64,000 nt of DNA from Schistosoma haematobium (lineage: Eukaryota; Platyhelminthes; Trematoda; Strigeidida; Schistosomatidae), in the NCBI RefSeq assembly GCF_000699445.3, contig NC_067199.1, positions 35,572,902 to 35,636,901 of the forward strand, written 5' to 3'. The position numbers and the translations under genes were made by a program. The notes under the pieces are model-generated. The model was not told the origin of the DNA and ran no database searches. It worked only from the letters and a program-made list of their open reading frames with translations. Below, piece after piece: positions 29,701 through 43,600 of this stretch; positions within the stretch are counted from its first letter, which is position 1, and every line of letters starts with the position of its first letter.

Positions 29701-30523
29701 GGACCTTGAGGAACGATTGTTCCAGTCAATATAGCTCAATTGGTTTATCACTATGGGCAAGCCCGACCACCACGTTAAGGTAGCAACAACGAACGGGAAT
29801 AATGGCAAATCAGTTGATGAGGTGGTGAATCCTCATCGACTGAAATGGTTGGGCCACGTGTTATGTATGTCTGAACACCGATTACCACGACGTGCAATGC
29901 TAACCGATGATGGAGATGGTTGGAAGAAAGTTATGGGCGGCCAAACCAAAACGTGGCATCAGTCATTGAAGTCACTAACGTCTAGTCTGAGCCATGTTGG
30001 TAGATTTAGACTACTTGGTTGGGGTCCGCATAACTATCGTAACCAATGGTTAGAGACTGTGTGAATTGGCTCAGAACCGATCACAATGGCGTAGGTGTAT
30101 ACACTCTCTGCCGTCGCTTAAACCTTGAGATTACTTACTTTCTATGAGCTAATTCCTTCTCCCCGTATCATATCCTTAAATACAATCGTTTTTTATATAT
30201 TACTACCAATGAATAAACTACTTCTATGCATTCGGTGTTCATTTTGTTGTGCTAATGAGGTGTGGCAACTTGAACCGATGCATGTATATGCCTGTGCTCA
30301 CGTTGTAGCTGACTGACTGACTGATATTTCTTTGATGATTTTGATTTTAATTATTACCCTGAAGAAGTTCAGACAAGTGTGATGGACAAAACATTGGAAT
30401 TTATTTTAAACCTAAACCGCTGAAATTATTTCAAATACAATTTCCACATAATAATGTCTTCTCTATACTCGCCGTCCAATTTTTGTCGAACTATTTATTC
30501 TGATCTTGACTTATATTCGAATA

Positions 30524-30575
<52 letters not shown>

Positions 30576-31620
30576 TAATCCGCAACAGTATAGTAAATTT
30601 TGTATACAATTAACACGCAAGGTAATATTGTCAATTATTTCGAATATATGTCATTATTATTTGAAATATAAACCTCTAGTCTATGCGTGTTTATAATACT
30701 TAATTTCTTTTTCTTCATTTATAACTAAACCTATTTAACAGACATATTCATATTTATCACATTCATTTTATTTTATAAATATATTCAGTGCACACTTTAA
30801 TGATTACCTATCATAATGTATTGTCATGTATAAATTGGCAGATAAGATGAAACAATGTTAAGGGTAGTTTTTTTTCTTAAATTTAGAAAGAGGAATACCT
30901 TCTCAAAGTATGTTTTCCATGAAATATCAATATATGCTGACATTTTTTACTTAGAGTAGTGATATTTTTAATAATACGCTTGTACTATTATCCCTGTCAT
31001 AATAATAGTAATAATAATAATAATAGCACATATGCCAACATGAGACTGATCAATTGCAGTCCTAAATAACAATGGGAAGATACAAGTAAAACAACATCAA
31101 GTGGATTTAAAATTCATTCCATTGCACAAGCAGGTGGCAATCAGGATTCAGTAGCTAAGTGGATAACGTGATGACGTTCGAAGCGAACGGTACTGGGTTC
31201 AAGTCCCGGAGTGAACATCAATTCTGAGATCCAGGTATATCCAGCTGATGAGTCCTAAATAGGACAAAACGCGCGTCAAACTGGATTCCGCTGCTAGCCA
31301 CCATCCATCTTTGCTTAAAATAGTTTCAATAGTAGTAATCATTGCTTTATTCACTAACATCACTAGCATGGTAACACATTGTGATATAACGGAGAAGAAA
31401 CACAATTACAACAAAACTATATGAAGTTAAAATGAAACCCAATAATGAAAATTACAGTTAATTATATATGTATCATTCATCAACTAAGTTAATTGAAAAC
31501 ACGCTCAAAAGTACTGAATATAAAATTTGTAACCAATAGCGACTAATACACAATAGTGAATTTCTGTATTCATCTCTTCAATGAATTGATAGAAAGATAC
31601 TACAGAGAAAAATAAATTCA

Positions 31621-31674
<54 letters not shown>

Positions 31675-34600
31675 GTGTGACAGTAATCAATTGAATTTAA
31701 GTCTTATCAATGGGTTTTTCCGTGTGATAATTTCTCTATTGCAAAGTGCACTGTCTGATGTTGATAGAATGGGGGTTTGTGTAGATTGTACTGATTTTAA
31801 TAATCGAATTACTGAGTCAATCTAAGCTGGATAATTATCGAAAACCTAGAAGTATTAAATGACCATTTCATCCTAGTATGAGACTCCTTATTAGTATACA
31901 TTCACAATCCTCCATGCGATATTCGAGGCCAAAACACTCGGTTTCGCTTGAATTTGATGGAAGCTTATGCTTATACTAGGTCAACATATAATAATTGTTA
32001 AATTAAAATAATTTGTAAATAGTATAAATCTATTGAAATATTTTCTACATTGAAAAAACCGGGTCAATTGTGAGATAGTTACTGACTGAAGGCAATGGTG
32101 GATGTGTCACTCAATTTCGTGGATTAGTTGAAGTTAGAAATTAACTCCGTTGGATGACGGCCCAGTGGTCTAGCGGTTAAATGCTCGCGCGCGAGACTAG
32201 TAGGTCCTGGGTTCAAGTCACGCGAGGCGGGGGCGTGGATGCGCAATAATGAGGAGTCCCACAGAAGGACAAAACGGCCTTTTAGTGCTTCTATGTTTTC
32301 CATGGTGGTCTAGCTTCAATTGACTCATGATCTCAACAACTGAAAGACAAAATAGTAGAGTCAAAAAGCTAGTTTTAATTAAAATCCAACCTGAAAATTC
32401 ATTAGATTCAATGATAAGAGAAAGAACATAATGATCTACTATTTAGATAAGAAAAGGACTTTTTAATAAAGTTTCGCATTATGATAATTAAAACAACATA
32501 TATACGCGAACAATTGTTTTCAATTAGATCGTCATCAAGCTTTATTTATTTACTTTTGTTATTCATTAACCTTATTTTCACATTCAGTGCTGAGGAGTCC
32601 CACAATAGGACGAAACGGCCGTCCAGTGCTTCTAGGTTGACATTCAGTATTTGTTTGTAATTTTCCGTCTCTTTCCGTTTGTGTTCTTCACTATCTAATT
32701 ATTTACTCACTTCTTATTACGTAATGATTATAATGTTTTGTGTTGACTATTCCAAGTCTATTTACCCACATTTGACCTTCTATTTCCAATGTTTAACTAT
32801 TGATAAGACTTTTGTTATCGTATTTTATTATTCATACTACTATCAATACACCTGTCTTCCTACTATCAACTTGTAATTTTACTTATTATGTGTAGTGACC
32901 CATTCTATTTCATTGGGAGTATTGACCCATATTGCCTTGATTGGTTTAATATTTTCGTATAAATATTCATGTATATTAGAGTAAAGCCTGATGAAGATCT
33001 AATTGAAAACAATATTGTTCGGTTACATGTATTATTCTAATTTTAATAAAGTAACATTATTAACATATTCAATTAGCCTTTATGATAGGATAAATGAAAG
33101 TGTATAGAGAATTTTTAAAAGTAAGTGATTCTCCTTTCATGTTGGAATATGATGTTTTGTTTTTTTTATAAAAAGGAAAAAGATGAAAGAATTCAAATCT
33201 GTCTTGTATAATCACACCTTTTATATCTTATTATATATGAAAATTATATTTGAAATAATCTCAGCGATTGAAATATAAATAATTCCAACGTTTCGTCCAG
33301 CTAAATTGTCCGGACTTCTTCAGAGTAATAATCAGAATCAAAATTATCATCACTCTATTTTTTAATATCAATTTGATTATGTTTATAAGTTGGTTTATAT
33401 TCTGTGATCATTTTTGTGATCTCATATTATGATCATATTTTTTTAAAGCATAACCATTAAGATTTGATTGAGATCATGAACCGATTGATGTTAGACCACC
33501 ATTGAAAACCTGGAAGCACTGGACGGCCGTTTCGTCCTAGTATGGGACTCCTCAACGGTGCGCATCCACGATCCTGCTCGAGGGATTCGAACTCATGGCC
33601 TTCAGTCTTGCGCGCGAACGCTTAACCAACTGAACCACTGAGCCGGTATCCAGTGGTGTTAATGTCTAACCTCAACCAATCCACGAAGTTGCGCAACCAC
33701 CTTTCATTGTACTTGGGTAGACACCTCTTTCTACCCGATACGGATTAGCTCCGACTCAGTGGTCCAGTAGGTTAAGTGCTCGCGCGCGAGACTAGTAGGT
33801 CCTATGTTCAAGTCCCGTGAGGCGGGGTCGTGGATGCTCATTGTTGAGGAGTCCCACGATAGGACAAAACGGCCGTCCAGTGCTTCCAGGTTTTCAATGG
33901 TGGTCTAACATCAATCAGTTCATGATTTCAATCAAAACTTAACAATCTCGGCCGTACCAGGGCAATAAAGCGTTATACTATTATATGTGAATGTATCATT
34001 TGGTGTCTATGATCATAAAAATTATTAGCTAGTAATTGTCGTAATTTAAATATTGTTTTTTTTTGTGTGGAAATTGTTGACTTTTATATGTTGGTCAGGC
34101 AATTACTGAAAACTAAGAGTCAGTGAACAGAGTTTTCGTCCTAGTATGAGAATTTTTAAAAGCACAAATCCACAATTCCATCATAAATCCAATACAGAGC
34201 ATACAATTCTCGTGGTGAGCGAATATCTTTTAGACTAGTGAATCGGTCTACAGTTCTAATTTCGATTAAATTATAATATTCCCTAAAAACAACATGTACT
34301 ACTAATAATTATGTGCTCACCGATATCTAAATTCGAGACTTAATTCCTGGAGTCCTAGTAAGAAGACTTAATCAGTACAGCTCAACTATGTCGGGAGGTG
34401 AAACAATATCAAACAATCAGTACTTAATGAAGGTTATACAATATTGCAAGTTCGTTGAAGTTAAAAATGTAAATCATTGGATATCGATAAGGCCATTACA
34501 CAAAACCTGGATGTTCTGGATTTAATCTCTGGTATTGTTTAAACGTTTTATAATTAGGCAAAACAACTGTTTACCATTTCCTGGTTTTCAGTGATTGTCC

Positions 34601-37600
34601 AACCTAAATCATTTTGTGATATAAAGAATATCACAATTTTGCCTCCAAAAAAATGGATTAATCTTATACATAGTAATTGAATATACATTTCAGAAATGAA
34701 TTAGATCAGATTTTTGCACAGTTAGCTGAATATATCGAAAAGTTATGTTTGATTAATAGAATTACAATAGTGAAATAAACAATTTGACATAATCTTCATA
34801 CAAATCAAATTCATCTCTCCTAATATGATAGAACCAATTTATTGAAAACTGAATAAAAGATACAAATTAGAAATGAGTTACAGGATTATTAAATTGACCA
34901 TAATCTGTTTACAAATTAAATTTATTATCATAATTTCTTAGTTACAATATACAAGACACCCATTGACTAGAAGAAAAACTCGAATATCCCGATGTAAATA
35001 ATAAATAATAAGTTCCCATTTCAATAGAAACTATGATGCTAATTCATCTAGCTGATACGATGTAACTTGAACAAAGAGCAAATCCTAAATCTCACTAATA
35101 AAAAAAAGATTTTATTATGATAATCAAATATTTGAACGGCTTTTTGGGGGGTATTATAGTAATTTCAATAGTTGAGATCATAAGTCAACTAAAACTAGAC
35201 CATCATGGGAAACATGGAAGCACTAGAAGGCCGTTTCGTCCTATTGTGGGACACCTCAACAGTGTGCATCCACGATCCCACCTCGCGAGATCCAAAACCA
35301 GGATCTATCAGTCTCGCGCGCAAACGCTTAACCTGTAGATTACTGAGCCGTTCGGCATCCAATGTTCTTAATGTCTAACTTCAACTAATCCACAAAATTC
35401 AGCAACACGTCTATCAGTGTCTTCAGTGAGTTACTAACACACAACTGACCCGGTTGAACTCCACTGGTCACTGCTTCTCACTAGAACTCCAGGAAATATA
35501 TCTTGAATCCAGTTACTATTGAGGTTGTGTTGATTAATATCAGAAGGGGTTTTTTCTGGATGTTATAGTAATTTTAATAGTTGAGAACATAAGTGAATTG
35601 AAGCTAGACTACCATGGAAAACCTGGAAGCACTAGACGGCCGTCTAAAATATTATCAGTCTGAAGAAATAATAGTAACTCGGAATGCCTAGATTCTGTAG
35701 AGAATTCATGTGCACTGGGAACATAATCAATAATTAATCGAATTCACAATCGCATCGTGAATTAATATGACAGATTGAATTTATCTAACCTTTGGATGTA
35801 TAATTGTAACTTTATTAATTATTTTGTAAGCGTTCATGCATAATTTACCTTTATATTTGATCTGAGCACACTTTTTATATATACATGCTTGTCTATCTTC
35901 ATTCTTTCTACATTATCATTGTCCATTTAAATTACGTAAGCTGAGACACGAAATAAAAGATTCAATGCAAGTCATTATCATATGCTTGAATAGTTGTCTA
36001 CTATTGTAATTCTAATACTATTGACAAACGAGTCAGTAAAAAAGCATTGTACTTATATAAAGAACAAATCGACTAAATTCTATAGATTTTATGATGACTA
36101 TTTCATTGTCCCAGATTCCCATCTAATTTAGAACAGTACAAATACTAGATAGAGTTTAACAAGAAGTATAGAATATAATGATAATCACCACAGATGAGTT
36201 ATAATATGATCATATAATCATTTGATTTTAAAGTTAGTTAGTGAGTTATAAATATTTTGATGTCGCTTACATCAACAACTGTAATATAATAAATATGATC
36301 TACCAGCAAATGAAATAACCTTCATTTATATTCTTAGTTTTATGAACTGAAAAAAAGAGATCAAATTAATTGTTGTTGTTGTTTGTATCAATCATTCAAA
36401 TGTATTATCTTTCCCATAATGTTGAAATAGAAAGTATAATCCATGGCCTTAAAATTAACTTCAGTAACCTCTACTCTCACATGTGTCCACATTTTATCAC
36501 TGTTAACCAATGTAATCAAATCAACCGAAAAAAAGATAGATTTAAAAGTGTATCGAAAAAGAGTGGATCATTTGATTATTACAACCAGTCATTTTGTCTA
36601 TGTGTTTAAATTCTTTAATACGACTGAGCTTCCATAGTATGTTGAAAACAATGTCATCCCAGAGTTGAAGTTTAATTCGGGACTCAAACCTAGTACTGTT
36701 CTCTTCAAACCACAAGTGGATAATGCGAGAGCTTTTGACAAATAATTTCGGCTCTTATTACTGTAGAATACTTTAACAGTTGTGAGTAGAGCATGGACGA
36801 TAAAAATATGCATCAATAAGGATAAAACTGTTTGATTCAACTGACGTTTGAATCCGATAGAACGCACTTAATATGATTCAAATGATGTCCTATAACAAAT
36901 TTTTTTCAGTTCACGTAATAAATACCAAACGGGCTAAATAAAACGGTGGTTTGAAGGTAGGAAGCAATTGCGATCGGGAAAATAACCTCAGTATCATGGT
37001 GATTCAAACAGATATTCCTGCTCGTAATACACTGAGCAGCTCCGCCTGAAGTCCCTCCGGGGGCTACTGCCAGTCCCAAGCCCGGATAAAGGAGGAGGGT
37101 TGGGCATAGGGTTAGCATCCCCATCCCGTAGAAAAATAAACTCTCTAAAAAAACGCTAACCAGAAAAAATTATTCAAGCCTTTTAAACTCTGCCCTGGGA
37201 GTCAGAAGGTCTTCATTTAGAAGAACTATGACGCCTCATGATGAAAGCCGAATTCCTTCGGAAGTTACGAGGCCGATGCCCCTTCTGACAACCAGAGCGA
37301 CCATTTATTTAGGTACATGGAATGTTCGTACAATGTGGGACACCGGGAGAGTCTTCAAAATTGCTGCAGAAATGAGAAGATACAACCTAGAGGTACTTAG
37401 GATCAGTGAAACACATTGGACACAAGTTGGACAACAACAACTAGCTTCAGGAGAGCTTCTGTTGTACTCTGGCCATGATGAAGTAAATGCCCCAGATACA
37501 AAAGGAGTTGCATTGATGCTGTCCAAACAAGCACAAAAGGCACTTCTAGGATGGGAATCTCATGGACCAAGGATCATCAAAGCCTCCTTCAAAACAAAGA

Positions 37601-40600
37601 GAGAGTGCATTTCAATGAACATCATCCACTGCTTTACGCCTACCAACGATTACAATGAAGACGCTAAAGATCAATTCTACAATAGGCTGCAGTCAATAGT
37701 CGAGAAGTGCCCAACAAAGGACCTGACCATTCTGATGAGAGATTTCAATGCCAAGGTTGGAACGGACAACACTGGATATGAAGACATCATGGGACGACAC
37801 GGACTGGGAGAAAGGAACGAAAATGGTGAGAGATTTGCAAACCTATGTGCCTTCAATAAACTGGTCATAGGCGACACCATATTCCCATATAAACGCATAC
37901 ACAAAACCACATGGACTTCACCGGATCACACTACACAAAATCAAATCGACCATATCTGCATCAACAAAACGTTCAGGAGGACGATGGAAGACGTAAGAAC
38001 CAAGAGAGGAGCTGATACAGCATCAGACCATCACTTGCTGGTCGCCAAGATGAAATTGAAACTCAAGAAGCACTGGACAGTGGGGCGGACAATATCACAA
38101 AAGTTCAATACGGCCTTTCTTCAGGATACTGACAAACTCAACAAATTCAAGATAGACCTCAGCAACAAGTTCCAAGCCTTTCATGATCTACTCAATGGAG
38201 AAGAAACTACTATGGAGAGCGACTGGAAGGGGATCAAAGGGGCAATCACTTCAACATGTCATGAGGTCCTGGGTCAGAAGAAGCACCACCACAATGAATG
38301 GATCACCGTTGATACACTGGATAAGATTCAAGAAAGGAGGAACAAGAAAGCAGCAATCAATACCAGTCGAACAAGAGCAGAAAAAGCCAAGGCACAAGCT
38401 GAATACACAGAAGTAAACAAACAAGTGAAGAGGAGCATCAGAACCGACAAACGTAAATATGTGGAAGATTTAGCAACGACGGCGGAAAAGGCTGCAAGAG
38501 AAGGAAACATGAGACAACTGTATGACAACAAAGAAACTCTCTGGAAATCGCCGCAAACCTGAATGACCAGTGGAAAGAAAGGAAGGCGAGGTGATCACCA
38601 ACATTGAAGAGCAACAAAACAGGTGGGTAGAACACTTCAAAGAACTCTTGAATCGACCAGTTCCACTGAACCCACCCAACATCGAAGCAGCACCCACGGA
38701 CCTCCCAATCAATGTTAGCCCACCAACAATTGAAGAAATCAGCATGACCATCAGACAAATCAAGAGTGGCAAAGCAACAGGACCAGACAACATTCCAGCA
38801 GAGGCACTAAAAGCAGACGTAGCGGCAACTACAAGGATACTCTACACTCTCTTCAATAAGATTTGGGATGAGGAACAAGTACCAAAAGACTGGAAAGAAG
38901 GACTCCTGATCAAAATACCGAAGAAAGGCGATCTCAGCAAGTGTGATAACTACAGGGGCATCACTCTCCTCTCAATACCAGGAAAAGTCTTCAACAGGGT
39001 ATTGTTAAACAGGATGAAGGACTGCATAGACACCCAACTTCGTGACCAACATGCAGGATTCCGTAAGGATAGATCGTGTACAGACCAAATCGCAACTCTA
39101 CGGAAGCTTCTTCGACACTACGGCGTGCCTCAGAAAATAGTCAATATCATACATAATTCATATGATGGATTACACTGCAAAATCGTGCATGGAGGACAGT
39201 TGACAAATTCGTTCGAAATAAAGACCGGTGTCAGGCAAGGTTGTTTACTCTCACCCTTTCTCTTCCTCCTGGTGATCGACTGGATCATGAAGACGTCAAC
39301 ATCTGAAGGGAAACACGGGATACAATGGACATCTAGGATGCAGTTGGACGATCTAGATTTCGTAGATGATCTGGCCCTTCTATGCCAAACGCAACAACAA
39401 ATGCAGGAGAAGACGACCAGTGTAGCAGCAGCATCAGCAGCAGTAGGTCTCAATATACACAAAGGGAAAAGAAAGATTCTCCGATACAACACAGCATGCA
39501 CCAATCCAATCACAATTGACGGAGAAGATTTCGAAGATGTAAAAACCTTGACATATCTGAGCAGCATCATTGATGAACATGGTGGATCTGATGCAGATGT
39601 GAAAGCGCGGATCGGTAAAACAAGAGCAGTATATTTACAACTGGAGAACATCTGGAACTCAAAACAACTGTCAACCAACACCATGGTCAGGATTTTCAAT
39701 ACACATGTCAAGACAGTTCTACTGTATGGGGCGGAAACCTGGAGAACTACGAAAACCATCATTCAGAAAATACAGGTGTTTACTAACAGTTGTCTACACA
39801 AAATACTTCAGATCCGTCGGCCGGACCCTACCAGCAACAACGTACTGTGGGAGAGAACAAACCAGATTCGAGCGGAGGAAGAAATCAGGAAGAAGCGCTG
39901 GAAGTGAATATGACACATATTGAGGAAAGCATTCAACTGCCTCACAAGACAAGTTCTCACATGGAGTCCTGAAGGTCAAAGGAGGAGAAGACGAAGACCA
40001 AAGAACACATTACTCCGAGAAATGGAGATGGACATGAGAAAAATGAACAAGAATTTGATGGGACCAGAAAAGAAGGCTCAGGACAGAGTGGGTTGGAGAA
40101 TGTTGGTCGGCGGCCTATGCTCCATTAGGAGTAACAGGCGTAAATAAGTAAGTAAGTAATACACTGAGCGATAGGAACCAAAAAGCCGCTATAGTTACCA
40201 TGGCGAACCTGAATTAAAATCGCTAATGCATAGATTCCCCCACAGTTTTAATAGTCACTAAGTGAGTCTGCACCAAGAACGTTGAAAACAATCGATGTCA
40301 TCTAGAAAACTATCTACAACCATGTAAAGGTTGCTAAGATAGTTTATAGTTATATGAGTGAATTTCTTCGTCTCATTCAAGACATAAATACCAGAAGCCA
40401 GTCTGGAAAAATCTATCAATGATGTTATAACAATACATATTTTGTGGTTGACTTAGCTTTACATAGGAAATTATTCATCTATATCACCTATTTTTGATTT
40501 ACTGAAATTACTACAGACTTTACCACGGTCATTTTTATCCGTTGCTCAGGTTCTTCCTCATAGTTAAACCAACCCAGTTGTGACCAGGGGAGTTCAGCCA

Positions 40601-43600
40601 TATCTGGTGAGAGAGAGATAGAGAGCGTTATCAACAGTAGGCGGAGGAAGATAGTCGCTAAATATTGTGAATTAATCAGTTAGATATTATTACCATTCAA
40701 TGAGGACCCATTAGTATAGAGATTAAGTGCTCGCGTGCAAGACCGCAGGTCTTGGATTCGATTCCATCTAGTGAGGTCTTGATTGTACACTTCGGAGGAT
40801 TAACTAGAATCACTTTGGGATGTATGGTCTATGGCAATAAGATATCCACAAATCAGACAGATAAATCAAAAGTTACTTATCCGTCTTTAAGTAGTATGAT
40901 TTGTATGTCAAAACAAAACTCCCATTATTGATATTTAATGTAAATTGCCATATGACATGTCATATGGTCCGTTGTACATTAAATCCGTATATAAAATTCT
41001 CAAATTCCCGTACGATAAACCTTATGAATCAGTGTTTATGTCATATGAATGTAGAATACAATTTAACTAATTTGCCAAATACCCTCAATTGACAGAACAA
41101 AACTACGTTAAAATGAAAATATACTGAAAACCATAGACCACTTAGTCCAAATCACGTTAGAAGTACTGGCTCTCAATCTCACAGACAGTCAAACTAAAGA
41201 TGTTTCAATCAAATGACTAGTCCAATATCATTCAACTATTTAGAAAGAACCAAATGGGTTTTAATTTTTAATTTGTAACGCAAAACAACTATGATAAAAT
41301 TGTATCAAACGTAAGTCTGTTGTATTAGTGGGAAATGTCCACTACTGAGGAGCTCACAGCTACTTAATGAAAGTCTTTTATATTATTATTTGTACCTTTA
41401 CAGATTTTTTAATAAAGCATATCATATTGAGTGCATAAAGAGAAAATGACAGAAAATGTGATGAAATCACTTCTATACGAAAATTCGTTAAAGTTTGAAC
41501 AAACAGTTTGATAAAAACTAGGCTTCAAGTATAGAGGAAACGTGATATGTAAAAGTTATGTTAAGATGGTGGTTGGAGTTAGTTAACAGGAAACTCTGGA
41601 CCCGGGTCCCGTGCTACTTAGCACTCTTCAGCAAGATGTACGCGCAGTCTTGAGGGAACTAATGCCTTCTGACAGACTCGGTCCCGTGTCACCCAGCTTC
41701 ACAGTCAGAAACTTTACCACTGAGCTATCCGAGCCACGACTGACTTGGTCGATAGCATTCGATCTGCACTAGGAGGGACTTCACACACATGGCATTGATC
41801 ACCACCCAGTGATCAATCAATTGTGAAATGTTATGTTTAAAGTGATCTCACTAATTGAAATCAAAACAATTCCGATGTTTCTCCTTGATTTTCTTCAAAG
41901 ATGTAGTCAAATTTCAAATGACCAAAGATTGATAAAGTCTAAACGACATCTATGGTAAACATTTGTCCAACCATATCAAAACGTTGATTTATTGTGTAGT
42001 AAACAAATGAAACATTCAATTTAGAGAAGTTCGGACCAGTTTTTCAAGAGAAACGTTGAAATTCCTTTAAATTTCAATCGTTAAGATTACTTCATACAAT
42101 ACATTCAAGAATGCAACTCTTATATTAATCAACTTCTTTACTGTATAACACTGATTCTGCGAAATAACTCAATAATGAATTAAACTAATCGAATGATCTA
42201 TACAATAAGACCTTATATACTAAGAGATGAAAATGAATTCAAACAAAAAAATTTATCTTATATCTCTAACCACTTACAAAAATAGTTGGATGTGAAGATG
42301 TTTCTGAAAAAGTAGTACGTTGTTTTTTTTAAAAAAATCTAATCCAATAACGAAAGTAACCCATATTATTATTGAGGAAGAAGAAAAAGAATCAAGACAA
42401 TTCAGTAAAGAAAATTTTCTTTTCAACAATATCATTTATTCAAGCTGGACAATCGTGTTGATTGTTAATCTATAATATAAAATAGTCTATTCTTAAAAAA
42501 AACTAATCTTCGGAACAACTATTGACATAGAGAGTTTTATTCAAAAACATATAAGTGACCGACAATATCTAGACGATATGAACCCGATGTAAATATGCAA
42601 ATAGACTAATCGATTAGAGTATTACATAACTTATAAAAGGAAACTACAAATCATCAAAAACAAAATTAAATTTATACCCGTTAAAACAGTTAGTGATACT
42701 ATGAATTTAGTAGCACAGTAGGTAACGCATTGGACATTTGAAGTAAAATAATACTGGAATTGAGTTTCCAAGTGAAACTCAATCTAGAGATCTTGATACA
42801 CCAAGTTGACGAGTTCCAAATAGGATGAGATAAGCTCTTGGGATTTCATTTCTAGTTATTTTCCAACTTTAATTAAAAGATTGTTACAGATTTTTCGAAA
42901 GAAATCTAGTTCGAAGGAAAAATATGACGGTTGGGATTTCAGATTCATTTAACTGAACAATCATTAAAAAATCAAACTGTAATAGTTTTTGTTGGGGAGA
43001 TCCAGAAAAACTTCACGAAAAAAAGTCAACAAATGCTTTGATAACGCTGAGAAGCATTTTATCCAGTCAGCGTTCAGTAGAAGTTTTTCCAGAAAAATCT
43101 GCAAACTGAAAAGTCATATCCCAGGTTTCTGATTGGATGATTATTTATACTGCTATTATGTTTAGTAGCATTCCGGAATTTTCCGGCTTATCAGTTTTGT
43201 TTACCTTTGAAGTGACATATAAATGTTCATGGTCTTCAAATACATTTTCTGAATTATTTTTCAGCATATACATTACTAAAAAGATAGTGGATTCAACATT
43301 AATAGATAGATCAAATGAATTATGAACAATGGTATTTCAGAAATGAAAAACTCAAAAGAACAGAAAATGCCCGATTAAAAATCACCATATTTATATGGTC
43401 CTGGCGAAAACTTAAGCAACTAATAAGAATAGAAACCAATTATACAATATATATTACTTCATAATTAGGATATTAATGATAAGTCTTGCAAATTTAATGC
43501 TATATTCGTTTCCTAAGCTATCCAGTAACCCCCAAGCTAGAACTATACAGCGACCTGAACAACGAGAGAGAAGACGCAAAGTATGCGAGAAGTACTTTAC

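Larger units (their letters stand above)
37038..40155 (+). mobile_element. Full-length RTE-type LINE, inactive, 14-bp TSD
   Basis: GTAATACACTGAGC lies at 37024-37037 and 40156-40169. There is a 190-bp 5' UTR, then an endonuclease-RT ORF in two pieces, and a (GTAA)n tail. The endonuclease motifs TWNVRTM, SETHW, DFNAKVG and SDHHLL are present. RT motifs [23 protein letters not shown] and FVDDLALL are present, but the motif A region is deleted near 39103. A +1 frameshift lies near 38530-38569, and two TGA stops follow KKRWK at 39905-39913. Confidence 0.95.

Noticed and set aside
30454..30696. Open frame with a poly-Asn run
   Set aside because: Produced by the (AAT)n microsatellite; no splice or homology support.
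31505..31690. Open frame with Ile-Tyr repeats
   Set aside because: Translation of the (TA)n run.
37305..37526. Minus-strand frames across the RTE endonuclease region (also 37677-37910)
   Set aside because: Antisense shadows of the retrotransposon ORF.
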